In this document: positions 16,638-25,989 of the stretch, in pieces | Numbering within the stretch: the stretch's first letter is position 1 | Layout of the letters: each line of letters opens with the position of its first letter | From: an uncultured Collinsella sp. | Lineage (GTDB): Bacteria > Actinomycetota > Coriobacteriia > Coriobacteriales > Coriobacteriaceae | Length of the DNA stretch: 64,000 nucleotides | NCBI GenBank assembly: GCA_934621295.1 | Contig: CAKTVB010000005.1 | Span: 1 to 64,000 of the forward strand | Direction: 5' to 3' | Translations under genes and position numbers: made by a program | Notes under the pieces: model-generated | Seen by the model: the letters and a program-made list of their open reading frames with translations, nothing else | Told to the model about the DNA's origin: nothing | The model's database searches: none

Positions 16638-18962
16638 TTAGCAACTGCGCGGCCGAAACCGGCGCAGGCGCAGCGCGTTGGTAACCACGCAGACGCTCGA
16701 GAGGCTCATGGCCGCGGCGCCGAACATGGGGGAGAGCTGCCATCCCAAAACCGGATAGAGCACGCCGGCTGCCAAGGGAATGCCCATCGAGTTGTAGAAG
16801 AGCGCCCAGAAGAGGTCCTGCTTGATATTGCGGATAACCGCGCGGGAGAGCTCGATGGCGCGCGCCACGTCGGCAAGGTCGCTGTGCATGAGGACCACGT
16901 CCGCCCCCTCCTTGGCAACGTCGGCACCTGCTCCGATTGCCAAGCCTACGTCTGCTCGGGCGAGAGCAGGGGAGTCGTTGATGCCGTCGCCCACCATGGC
17001 CACGCGGTGACCTGCCTGCTGCAGCTCGCGCACGTGGCGTTCTTTGTCGGCGGGCATGACGTCTGCAATCACGGAAGCGCTGTCGATCCCTACGGCGCGC
17101 GCGATTGCCTGCGCGGTGACGGCGTTATCACCGGTGAGCATCACGGAACGGATGCCCAGGTTGGTGAGCGCCCGGATTGCGTTGGCGCTTGTAGGCTTTA
17201 CCTCATCGGCGACGGCGATGATGCCCACAAGCTCCCCGTTTTTGGCAAAGAGCAGCGGCGTTTTGCCCTGCGCGGCAAGTGCGTCGAGCGTCCCGTCGTC
17301 GTAGGTGATGTCCAGATCGTCCATGAGCCTGGCATTGCCCGCGGCGATGACGTTTTGACCCTCGCGCGCTGTGACACCCCGCCCGGGGATGGCGCGAAAG
17401 TCATCGACGCTGCGAGCAACGATGCCCATCTCGTCAGCGCATTCCATGATGGCTTCTGCCAGGGGATGCTCGCTGCCGCGCTCGAGGGCGCAGGCGAGCT
17501 TCATCAGTTGCTTTTGGGTCATGGCGCTGCTGTCGTCGCGCACCTGGGGCATGATGTCGACCACGGCGGGCTTGCCGCGCGTGATGGTGCCGGTTTTGTC
17601 GAGCACGACGGTATCGATCTTGTGGAGCGTCTCGAGCGCTTCGGCGTTTTTGAAGAGCACGCCCATCTCTGCGCCGCGGCCGGTGCCCACCATGATGGCT
17701 ACGGGCGTGGCGAGGCCGAGCGCACAGGGGCAGCTGATCACCAGCACGGCGACGCTTGCAGTGAGCGCCTGCGTGACGCTTCCGCCTGCAGCGAGCCATA
17801 CGAAAAAGGTGACGGCGGCGATGCCCAGCACTACGGGCACAAAGACGCCCGCCACTTTGTCGGCCAGGCGCGCGATGGGGGCCTTTGTGGCGTTGGCATC
17901 CTCGACCAGCTGGATAATCTTTGACAGGTTGGTGTCGGCGCCCACGCGCGTGGCGCGCAGGTCAAACGAGCCCGTACGGTTGATGGTGGCGGCAAACACG
18001 GTGTCGCCCGCGGCCTTTTCCTGAGGGATGGACTCGCCGGTGAGGGCGCTTTCGTCTACGGCTGAGGTTCCCGCGACCACGATGCCGTCGACGGGGATGG
18101 ATTCACCGGGCCGGACGCGCAGAATCTGTCCAACTTGGACGAGTGCGGCGTCGACGGTGCTTTCGCTGCCGTCTGGGCCCACGAGGTGCGCCTGCTTGGG
18201 GGCAAGGTCAATAAGCCCTTCGATAGCGCTGCCCGTTTTTGATTTGCTGCGGCATTCCAGGTACTTGCCTACGGTGACGAGCGTGAGGATGGTGCCCGCG
18301 CTTTCGAAGTACAGGTTGTCCATGGCAGTCATCATAGCCATGTGCACCTGGGCGCGGGCGAGTTGGTCGGCCATGACGAACAGCGCGTAGACCGACCATC
18401 CCACGCTCGCCGCAGCGCCGATGGCGATGAGCGCATCCATGGTGGGGGCGCGGTGCGCGAGGGACTTAAAGCCGTTGATAAAGTAGGCGCGATTCATATA
18501 GAGGATGGGCAGCAGAAGCATGAGCTCGGTGAGGGCGAGCGTCATGGAATGCGCGTGGTCGGCGAAGATTGCGGGCAGCGGCCAGCCGAGCATGTGGCCC
18601 ATGCCCAGATAGAACAGCGGGATGAGAAAGACGATGGAGACGATCAGACGCGTCTTCATGGCGCGGGCCGCAGCTTCGAGCTTCTTGGTGGGCGACTCCA
18701 TGCGCGCTGCGCGTGCCGGGGCGGCTCCGGCTCCGGCGGTGTCCGCGAACGCTATCGGAGCTGCGCTATAGCCGGCCTGGTCAACGGCGCTGCAGATGAT
18801 GTCTGCGTTACAGGCGGCGTCGTCGTAATCGACGGCCATGGAGCCCGAGAGCAAGTTGACCGAAACGTTTGACACGCCGGGAACGTTTTCCACGGCGCGC
18901 TCTACATGTGCCTGGCATGCCGCGCACGTCATGCCTCCAACGTCGAATTTCTGGTGAGCCAT
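16638..18962 (-). CDS. copA: Copper-exporting P1B-type ATPase
   Basis: A 774-residue Cu(I) efflux pump. It has an N-terminal HMA domain (GGMTCAACQAHVERA, residues 9-23), the membrane ion site SCPCALGLATP, the phosphorylation loop DKTGTITRGK and GDGINDSP. The last two helices carry YNS and MSLSS, the copper-class residues. A histidine-rich first extracytoplasmic loop precedes the membrane core. The ATG at 18962 is chosen because the HMA domain starts directly after it and GAAAGGAAG lies upstream; the frame stays open to 19076 but runs through the promoter. It is the first gene of the copper operon. Confidence 0.96.
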   Translation of the reverse strand: MAHQKFDVGGMTCAACQAHVERAVENVPGVSNVSVNLLSGSMAVDYDDAACNADIICSAVDQAGYSAAPIAFADTAGAGAAPARAARMESPTKKLEAAARAMKTRLIVSIVFLIPLFYLGMGHMLGWPLPAIFADHAHSMTLALTELMLLLPILYMNRAYFINGFKSLAHRAPTMDALIAIGAAASVGWSVYALFVMADQLARAQVHMAMMTAMDNLYFESAGTILTLVTVGKYLECRSKSKTGSAIEGLIDLAPKQAHLVGPDGSESTVDAALVQVGQILRVRPGESIPVDGIVVAGTSAVDESALTGESIPQEKAAGDTVFAATINRTGSFDLRATRVGADTNLSKIIQLVEDANATKAPIARLADKVAGVFVPVVLGIAAVTFFVWLAAGGSVTQALTASVAVLVISCPCALGLATPVAIMVGTGRGAEMGVLFKNAEALETLHKIDTVVLDKTGTITRGKPAVVDIMPQVRDDSSAMTQKQLMKLACALERGSEHPLAEAIMECADEMGIVARSVDDFRAIPGRGVTAREGQNVIAAGNARLMDDLDITYDDGTLDALAAQGKTPLLFAKNGELVGIIAVADEVKPTSANAIRALTNLGIRSVMLTGDNAVTAQAIARAVGIDSASVIADVMPADKERHVRELQQAGHRVAMVGDGINDSPALARADVGLAIGAGADVAKEGADVVLMHSDLADVARAIELSRAVIRNIKQDLFWALFYNSMGIPLAAGVLYPVLGWQLSPMFGAAAMSLSSVCVVTNALRLRRFRPRSC

Positions 18963-19047
18963 GGGCGATGGCTTCCTTTCTATCGATGCATGCGTGCGTC
19001 CAGGCGTAGACGGTTGCATACGGGTTGACCCCTCTCGATTTGTTTTC

Positions 19048-19076
19048 AAGATACCCCCACCCCCAGGGGGTGTCAA
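19048..19076 (-). promoter_or_regulatory. copA promoter with CsoR operator in the spacer
   Basis: On the minus strand: TTGACA (19071-19076), 17-base spacer, TATCTT (19048-19053). The spacer is made of a C/G-tract palindrome (ACCCCC at 19053-19058 and GGGGGT at 19066-19071), the known shape of CsoR operators. A repressor bound there would cover the whole promoter. Confidence 0.85.
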
Positions 19077-19091
19077 CGGGTGAAGGGGGCA

Positions 19092-19413
19092 AAACCGATT
19101 GCGTTTATTCTCCGCTTCAGCACCATTCGCCGTCCCGTGCCGCTCCGCTTGCCGAAAACATGGGGTTCGAGTGTGGACAAGCGAAAGCCGTGCAGCCTAT
19201 CTCGGGCGCCATTTATACTTCTCTGTTGGCGAAACCTGCTCCATCGCCCATTAGCGCGCGCTGTCATTCCACTCGTTTTTCGTGCGCGGACGATTCGCCC
19301 CATGCGAACCCATCCTTTTCGCATGGTGTCATTGCAATCCATACCAACACTCACGAGCGCGGTCGCGAACCGGCTTATGTTTGCATGCGCCGCGAGAGAA
19401 CGGATATACCTTC
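19092..19413 (+). other. Long upstream region of the DEAD-box helicase gene
   Basis: About 320 bases between the copper promoter and the helicase start hold no credible gene. TATACT at 19213-19218 could be a -10, which would give a leader of nearly 200 bases. Long leaders are known for cold-inducible DEAD-box helicase mRNAs in other bacteria. I see no single dominant hairpin. Confidence 0.35.
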
Positions 19414-21384
19414 ATGTCTTCTACTATCGTTGAAGAAACGAACGAGAACCTGTCTGTCGAGGAGGAGCCGACGGTGCGCTTTGCCGACCTTGGCCTTTCC
19501 GACGCTGTGATGCAGGCCGTTGCCGACATGGGCTATGAGACCCCCACGCCCGTGCAAGCGGCCTCCATCCCCGAGGTCTTGGCTGGCCGTGACATCCTGG
19601 CTGCGGCTCAGACGGGCACCGGCAAGACGGCTGCCTTCCTGCTGCCCACTATGTCCAAGCTGGGCCATGTGGTGCCTCCTGCAAAGAAGGGCGACCGCGG
19701 CCGTCGTCGTCGCAACGCCGCGCGCGGACGTGGCCCGCTAATGCTCGTCATCACCCCCACGCGCGAGCTCGCCCAACAGATCGACGAGGTGTGCACCACC
19801 GTTGCCAAGCGCACGGGTCACACGGCTGTGACCGTCGTGGGCGGCCTGAGCTATGGCCCGCAGAAGCAGGCTCTTGCTCGCGGCTGCGACATCCTGGTGG
19901 CAACGCCAGGTCGCTTGGTCGATCTGATCGAGCAGGGCGCCGCCAATCTCGACGAGGTGGGCGTGCTCGTCCTGGACGAGGCCGACCGCATGCTCGACAT
20001 GGGCTTTTTGCCCCAGGTGCGCACCATCGTGAGCAAGTGCCGCGAGGAGCGCCAGACGCTTTTGTTCTCGGCCACGCTCGACGAGGAGCGCGTGGGTGCC
20101 ATTACCGATCTGGTCCACGAGCCCGCTCGCGTGGAGATCGCTCCTGTCACCTCCACGGCCGATACTGTCGACCAGTACGTGGTGCCCGTCTCTATGGACG
20201 AGAAGAACGGCCTTCTGGCCGAGGTCCTCAAGAAGGAGGGTCCCGAGCGCGTAATCGTGTTCGTGCGCACCAAGCGTCGCGCCGATACCTGCGTGCGCCG
20301 TCTTGCGCGCAGCGGCTTTAAGTGCGAGGCCATTCACGGCGACCGCAGCCAGGGCCAGCGTCAGCGTGCCCTTGCCGCCTTCCGCGATGGCCGCGTCCAG
20401 GTTCTCGTGGCAACCGACGTTCTCGCTCGCGGCATCGATGTCTCCGACGTGCGCTACGTCATCAACTTCGATGTGCCCGAGGAGCCTACCGACTACATCC
20501 ATCGCATTGGCCGTACGGGCCGTGCCGGCGAGGAAGGCTGGTCGCTCACGTTTGTGACCAAGGCCGACATCGCTGAGTTCTTTGACATCGAGGCCCTGAT
20601 GGGCAAGACCGCCGACATGTACGATGCAACTGGCTTGACCCTTGGCTCCGACCTGCCGCGCATCAACCCCGATCGCGTGCCGGCCGATCATGCCACGACC
20701 AAGAACGAGCGCAAGCGCCGCAAGCAAAAGGAAAAGCGTCGCGAGAACGCCGCCAAGCGCGCGGCCGCCAAGCGCAGCGATAGCAATCGTCCGGCCCGTC
20801 CCAAGCGCGCGGGCAAGGTGCGCGTTCGTGCCGAGGAGGCCGTGGAGACCACGGGCGCCGAGACTGCGCCTAAGGCCGAGACTCCCGAGGTGAGCGGCAA
20901 CCGTGCCGAGCGCCGCGCCGCGAAGTTCGCCGGTCGCGAGCGTGAGTTCGATCGCCGCGAGCGTCGCCGCGAGTCCGATCGCTCTCGCCGCGGGTCCCGC
21001 AAACCGGGCGCCGAGCGCGGAGGCAAGGGCGAGGGCAAGGACGAGCGCAGCGAAGAGCCTCGCTTTGATCGCGAGAAGAAGTCCTCTCGCGGCGGCGCCA
21101 AGCGCGGTCGCGGCGGTGCGGCGCTTTCTGCTCGCGGTCGTCATGGCTCCGATGTCGATACTCGTACGCGCAACGGCGAGGAAGTTCGCTTTAACGGTCG
21201 CGCCAAGCACGATACCTGGCGCAACTATGACGAGGGCGAGTATGGCCGTGGCGGTCGCGGTGGACGCGGTGGCTACGGTGCCGGCGCGCGCTCCGGTCGC
21301 GGTGGCGGTCGCGATAATCGTGGCAGCTACGGCGGCGGCAAGCGTGGTGGGCGTCGCGTGGGCGATCGCGGCGGCAAGCGCTAA
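19414..21384 (+). CDS. DEAD-box ATP-dependent RNA helicase with RGG-rich tail
   Basis: Unwinds RNA duplexes; members act in ribosome assembly and mRNA decay. Motifs in order: Q motif (FADLGLSDAV...PTPVQAASIP), AAQTGTGKT (residues 64-72), PTRELAQQ, VLDEADRMLDMGF, SATLDEE, then the second domain with ARGIDVSDV and HRIGRTGRAGEEG. A basic tail of roughly 230 residues follows, rich in Arg, Lys and Glu, and ends in repeated RGG/GGRGG units, probably an RNA-binding tail. A short basic insert (GDRGRRRRNAARGRG) interrupts the core after motif I. I chose the ATG at 19414 by the helicase core and the GAGAGA upstream. Symbols such as deaD or csdA would be plausible, but I leave it unnamed. Confidence 0.93.
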   Translation: MSSTIVEETNENLSVEEEPTVRFADLGLSDAVMQAVADMGYETPTPVQAASIPEVLAGRDILAAAQTGTGKTAAFLLPTMSKLGHVVPPAKKGDRGRRRRNAARGRGPLMLVITPTRELAQQIDEVCTTVAKRTGHTAVTVVGGLSYGPQKQALARGCDILVATPGRLVDLIEQGAANLDEVGVLVLDEADRMLDMGFLPQVRTIVSKCREERQTLLFSATLDEERVGAITDLVHEPARVEIAPVTSTADTVDQYVVPVSMDEKNGLLAEVLKKEGPERVIVFVRTKRRADTCVRRLARSGFKCEAIHGDRSQGQRQRALAAFRDGRVQVLVATDVLARGIDVSDVRYVINFDVPEEPTDYIHRIGRTGRAGEEGWSLTFVTKADIAEFFDIEALMGKTADMYDATGLTLGSDLPRINPDRVPADHATTKNERKRRKQKEKRRENAAKRAAAKRSDSNRPARPKRAGKVRVRAEEAVETTGAETAPKAETPEVSGNRAERRAAKFAGREREFDRRERRRESDRSRRGSRKPGAERGGKGEGKDERSEEPRFDREKKSSRGGAKRGRGGAALSARGRHGSDVDTRTRNGEEVRFNGRAKHDTWRNYDEGEYGRGGRGGRGGYGAGARSGRGGGRDNRGSYGGGKRGGRRVGDRGGKR

Positions 21385-21398
21385 CGGATAGCCGTTCG

Positions 21399-21431
21399 GG
21401 GCGCGGTGCCTTTGGGTGCCGCGCCTTTTTT
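21399..21431 (+). terminator. Intrinsic terminator after the helicase gene
   Basis: Stem of about 11 bp (GCGCGGTGCC with GGTGCCGCGCC, two G-U pairs), loop TTTG, followed by TTTTTTAT. Confidence 0.88.
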
Positions 21432-21453
21432 ATGCCTCGATCTGCTGCGGGGC

Positions 21454-22422
21454 CTATGACATACAGATAAGAGCGACGAGCATCGGGATAGCATATGTGG
21501 GAAGAATCGCTTGCGTGAGGGCGGCAGTTTCGCGGATGTAGCCGCGCGACCACGTGCGGCGCGCGCTGGAGGCGCCCACGCCTATAATGCTGAGCCCGGC
21601 GGCCGCGGCAAACATCGCGCAGCGCGGAAGGTGGTAGTCGGTTGAGACCACGGCAACGCGTGCTCCTGTGTCCAGGTGCTCCTCGATCAGGCGGCGGGAG
21701 TAGCGCATGTTCTCCTTGGTCGTGGTGGAGCGATCTTCGTCGATGATGAGTTCGCCCGGCACGCCTTGCTCTTCGAGATACTGGCCCATGGCGGTGGCCT
21801 CGCTCACGCATTCGTCCGCGCCTTGCCCGCCCGAAACTACAATATGCGCGCAACATCCCTGCCTGCGCCACAGCTCGAGCGCTCGATCAAGACGCGAGGT
21901 AAGAAACGGGGAAGGACGGTTGCCCCTAAGCGCTGCGCCGGGCACGATGATGACGTCTACGCGATCTTTCGGGTCGCATCGATGCGTGCGGGCGTACCGA
22001 TCAAGCGCCGCGATGCTTAGCGAGAACCAAAGGCCGCATGCGCCCAGCGCCTTTGCGCAGAAAAGGGCCATGCCGTGCCATTTTGCAGCCGCCGCAAGAG
22101 CTGCGGCGAGGGGACAGGCGGCAACGCAAAGCGCGAGAATGCATCCCAGGCAAGCGATTAAAGAGACGCCACGGGCGCGTATCGATGTGCAGGCGTGGAG
22201 GACGAGCGATCCCGCGCGCCACCAGCAAATCAGGACGCACGCAATAGTGGCGCCATAGCGGATGCGCTGTGGTGCATACGCGCATGCGCACGCAAGCACC
22301 CATGTTGTTGCGGTCATAAGGGGGATCGCGCGGGCAAAGGAATGGGGGTATCGCCTGAGACAAATCGCGTAGGCGATAATGCACGCTAGGGGAACAAGCG
22401 ATTCGAATGCCACAGCTGCCAT
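21454..22422 (-). CDS. DUF218 (YdcF/SanA/ElyC-type) membrane protein
   Basis: The N-terminal half has about five hydrophobic helices. The C-terminal half is a DUF218 domain: IIVPGAALRGNRPSPFLTSRLDRALELW, VVSGGQGADECVSEA, EDRSTTTKENMRYS, VAVVSTDYHLPRC. Relatives such as SanA and ElyC influence the cell envelope. The reaction is not established. GGAG lies five bases before the ATG at 22422. A single gene, with the tRNA terminator just upstream. Confidence 0.85.
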   Translation of the reverse strand: MAAVAFESLVPLACIIAYAICLRRYPHSFARAIPLMTATTWVLACACAYAPQRIRYGATIACVLICWWRAGSLVLHACTSIRARGVSLIACLGCILALCVAACPLAAALAAAAKWHGMALFCAKALGACGLWFSLSIAALDRYARTHRCDPKDRVDVIIVPGAALRGNRPSPFLTSRLDRALELWRRQGCCAHIVVSGGQGADECVSEATAMGQYLEEQGVPGELIIDEDRSTTTKENMRYSRRLIEEHLDTGARVAVVSTDYHLPRCAMFAAAAGLSIIGVGASSARRTWSRGYIRETAALTQAILPTYAIPMLVALICMS

Positions 22423-22451
22423 GATGCTCCGAGCGCAATGCCGAGGGCTAA

Positions 22452-22479
22452 TAAAAAAGCTCCAACAAGGTTGGAGCTT
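22452..22479 (-). terminator. Terminator of the tRNA-Ala transcript
   Basis: Perfect 10-bp stem AAGCTCCAAC/GTTGGAGCTT (22457-22466 with 22470-22479), loop of three bases, then TTTTATT on the minus strand, 12 bases after the tRNA 3' end. Confidence 0.9.
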
Positions 22480-22491
22480 GAAAGGTCAGGG

Positions 22492-22564
22492 TGGAGACGA
22501 AGGGAGTCGAACCCTCGGCCTCTGCCATGCGACGGCAGCGCTCTCCCAACTGAGCTACGTCCCC
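22492..22564 (-). tRNA. tRNA-Ala (anticodon CGC)
   Basis: A 73-nt cloverleaf read on the minus strand. The acceptor starts GGGGACG and contains the G3-U70 pair that marks alanine tRNAs. D-arm GCTC...GAGC, anticodon stem CTGCC/GGCAG with loop GTCGCAT, T-arm GAGGG-TTCGACT-CCCTT, discriminator A. CCA is not encoded. The codon read is GCG, common in this high-GC genome. Confidence 0.96.
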
Positions 22565-22577
22565 AAGACAAGTATCT

Positions 22578-22605
22578 ATGATAGCAAGACGATGAATACT
22601 GTCAA
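22578..22605 (-). promoter_or_regulatory. Promoter of tRNA-Ala
   Basis: On the minus strand TTGACA (22600-22605), 16-base spacer, TATCAT (22578-22583), ending 13 bases before the mature tRNA. Confidence 0.85.
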
Positions 22606-22612
22606 CTAAGAC

Positions 22613-22786
22613 ACACAAAAAGGGCCGCCCCACGCGTCACGAAAATGAACCCACCTCAACAAGGTGGGCGCCCTCATCGCTCTCTCCAGCGTCCTTAACA
22701 ACGAAGGATACCTGTACCAGAAACGACTGTGTGGGCTCCCTAAATAAACTCGACGGTTCACCCAGTTGCTTCGCGTGGGGCGGAAC
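22613..22786 (-). ncRNA. Structured ncRNA, 6S RNA-like candidate
   Basis: About 174 bases on the minus strand. The ends pair perfectly over 12 bp (CCGCCCCACGCG at the 5' end, 22772-22783, with CGCGTGGGGCGG at the 3' end, 22625-22636). Inside, a small 3' hairpin (CCCACCTT...AGGTGGG) and an apical hairpin (TCCTT...AAGGA) flank long weakly paired strands. This is the overall plan of 6S RNA: terminal stem, large central bubble, apical stem. The 3' end is GGCGGCCC followed by TTTTT, a terminator shape. TATGAT (22793-22798) sits where a -10 should be. It is directly upstream of tRNA-Ala on the same strand. The 6S assignment is by architecture only. Confidence 0.5.
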
Positions 22787-22823
22787 AACTTCATCATAGG
22801 GCACCACATATCCAATACCAGTC

Positions 22824-22936
22824 TTGACTTATGGCAATCTATGTCACAAGATGAAAAAACAGGTCTCGATGCCGTTGGCGGCACGGGCATATCTCATGAG
22901 AATCTTAAAGACGCCGCAGGTAGAAGCGGCGTTTTT
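22824..22936 (+). promoter_or_regulatory. Promoter and short leader ending in a terminator before the radical SAM gene
   Basis: TTGACT (22824-22829), 17-base spacer, CAAGAT (22847-22852) give a start near 22859. An intrinsic terminator (ACGCCGC 22911-22917 with GCGGCGT 22926-22932, then TTTTT) lies 17 bases before the start codon of the next gene. The leader between them is about 50 bases and can form a competing stem (GATGCC...GGGCAT, 22868-22890). This could be transcription attenuation of the radical SAM gene or a separate small RNA. Confidence 0.5.
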
Positions 22937-22953
22937 CATATGGAGGCGTTGTC

Positions 22954-23895
22954 TTGACCACTCAATCTGTACCGATAGCTCCTGCATCCTGTGCGCTGTG
23001 TCCCAGACGCTGTCATGTTGATCGCTCGGCGGGCGCGACCGGCGTTTGCGGTGCCGACGGTACCCTGCGTGTGGCTCGCGCCGCCCTTCACATGTGGGAG
23101 GAGCCGCCCATCTCCGGCGAGGCCGGGTCGGGCACCATTTTCTTTAGCGGATGCTCCCTTAAATGCGTCTTTTGCCAAAACCATGAGATCTCGACGGGAA
23201 ACTTCGGCCTAAAAATCGAGCCGGAGCGTCTGGTCCAAATCATGTTGGAACTCCAAGACCAAGGTGCCCTTAACATCAATCTCGTTACGGCGACGCACTA
23301 TGCCCATCTGCTGCCCTGGGCTATCGGTCGCGCGCGCGAGGAGGGGCTTTCCATCCCCATTGTTTACAACACGAGCGGCTATGAGCTTGAGCAGGCTGTG
23401 CGCGATCTGGGTGATTTGGTTGACGTGTGGCTTACCGACTACAAGTACGCCTCGCCCGATCTTGCCGCCAAGCTTTCAAACGTGCGCGATTACCCAGGTG
23501 TCGCGCGGCGCGGCTTGGCACAGATGTGCCGCGAGATCGATCGTCGTGGCGGCATCGTATACGACAAGAGCGGCACGATGCTGCAGGGCATGATTGTACG
23601 TCACCTGGTCTTGCCGGGCCATGCAGACGATTCGTGCCATGTGCTCGACGCGGTGTGGGATGTAGCGGGCGACGTGCCCATCTCGGTGATGAATCAATAC
23701 ACGCCCAATGATGCCATGCGCGCTGCGGGCGGCGACCTTGCTCGCGCGGTGACCGACGAAGAATATGAGCGCGTGCTCGATCATGCCGACGACCTGGGCT
23801 TTACCACCATGTTTTGGCAGGAGGGCGGTGCGGTTGACGAGAGCTTCACGCCTGCTTTCGACACCACCGGCGTGTTGCGCGCTGCCGATGCCTAG
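22954..23895 (+). CDS. Radical SAM protein, PflX-like (pyruvate formate-lyase activase homologue)
   Basis: Cluster-binding motif GCSLKCVFCQNHEIS (CxxxCxxC) about 70 residues in. An N-terminal cysteine-rich segment (CALCPRRCHVDRSAGATGVCG) is typical of the PflX/COG1313 branch. Later parts (VWLTDYKYASPDLAAKLSNV, GMIVRHLVLPGH, ISVMNQYTP) also match that branch. It probably uses an Fe4S4 cluster and S-adenosylmethionine; the target is unknown. The start codon is TTG, with GGAGGCG six bases upstream; an overlapping ATG at 22940 opens only a five-codon frame (MEALS). Expression is possibly controlled by the terminator leader. Confidence 0.88.
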   Translation: MTTQSVPIAPASCALCPRRCHVDRSAGATGVCGADGTLRVARAALHMWEEPPISGEAGSGTIFFSGCSLKCVFCQNHEISTGNFGLKIEPERLVQIMLELQDQGALNINLVTATHYAHLLPWAIGRAREEGLSIPIVYNTSGYELEQAVRDLGDLVDVWLTDYKYASPDLAAKLSNVRDYPGVARRGLAQMCREIDRRGGIVYDKSGTMLQGMIVRHLVLPGHADDSCHVLDAVWDVAGDVPISVMNQYTPNDAMRAAGGDLARAVTDEEYERVLDHADDLGFTTMFWQEGGAVDESFTPAFDTTGVLRAADA

Positions 23896-24033
23896 GCGTC
23901 GTGGATGTTGATGGTGCGCGGAAGCTGCGGCCGCAGGGCTGTCACTTTGGATAATACGGGTATACTGCAAGCCAATGCGAACCGCTTCGCATGGATTTGT
24001 TGCCCTGCGAAACGCTGAAAACGAGGTGTTCCC

Positions 24034-24435
24034 ATGACCGATACCGAAGCATCGCCCTTAAGCGATGACGAGCGCGCCGAGCTTGAGGCTCTGCGTGCCG
24101 AGAAGGCACGCCGCGAGGAGGAAGAGCGTGCGCGACAGGAGCGTGCTGAGCTTGAAGCCTTGCGTGCCGAGCAGCAGCGCGCCGATGCAGCCAAGACCCG
24201 GGGGGCCGAGCGCCCCGCGCAGGTAGCGCCCGTAAAGGCTGCGCCCCGTCCCGCATCTACCCAGGAGAAGCCCGTCGTTGACCCCGACCACCTCACCTTT
24301 GGCCAGAAGATGGTACTGGGTGATGCCAACGATGACGAAGATGTTCCCGGCATGCCGCCGGCGCAAAAGATCATCGTCGGTCTTGCGCTCCTTTTTGTCG
24401 TGGTCGGTGCCGCCTGGATGTTCCTCCATCAGTAA
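24034..24435 (+). CDS. Small tail-anchored coiled-coil protein
   Basis: The N-terminal 50 residues are a charged helix in which ERAELEALRAE occurs twice, likely a coiled coil. A Pro/Ala linker follows, then LTFGQKMVLGDANDDEDVPGMPPAQK, then one C-terminal membrane helix (IIVGLALLFVVVGAAWMFL) ending in HQ. Probably an inner-face, tail-anchored protein of unknown role. TATACT near 23962 could be a -10. It lies 36 bases before the nicotinate phosphoribosyltransferase gene on the same strand. Confidence 0.8.
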   Translation: MTDTEASPLSDDERAELEALRAEKARREEEERARQERAELEALRAEQQRADAAKTRGAERPAQVAPVKAAPRPASTQEKPVVDPDHLTFGQKMVLGDANDDEDVPGMPPAQKIIVGLALLFVVVGAAWMFLHQ

Positions 24436-24471
24436 TAATTCGTTTAATTAACCCCTGTCATTGGAGATGCC

Positions 24472-25986
<1,515 letters not shown>

Positions 25987-25989
25987 AGT

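Noticed and set aside
16041..17924. Long plus-strand open frame opposite copA
   Set aside because: It is antisense to a gene with full P-type ATPase motifs; its product is His/Asp/Gly-rich low-complexity sequence typical of frames mirrored by GC-rich codon bias.
19738..21210. 490-codon minus-strand frame opposite the helicase
   Set aside because: Ala/Leu/Arg-rich antisense product without a ribosome site; the helicase motifs are on the other strand.
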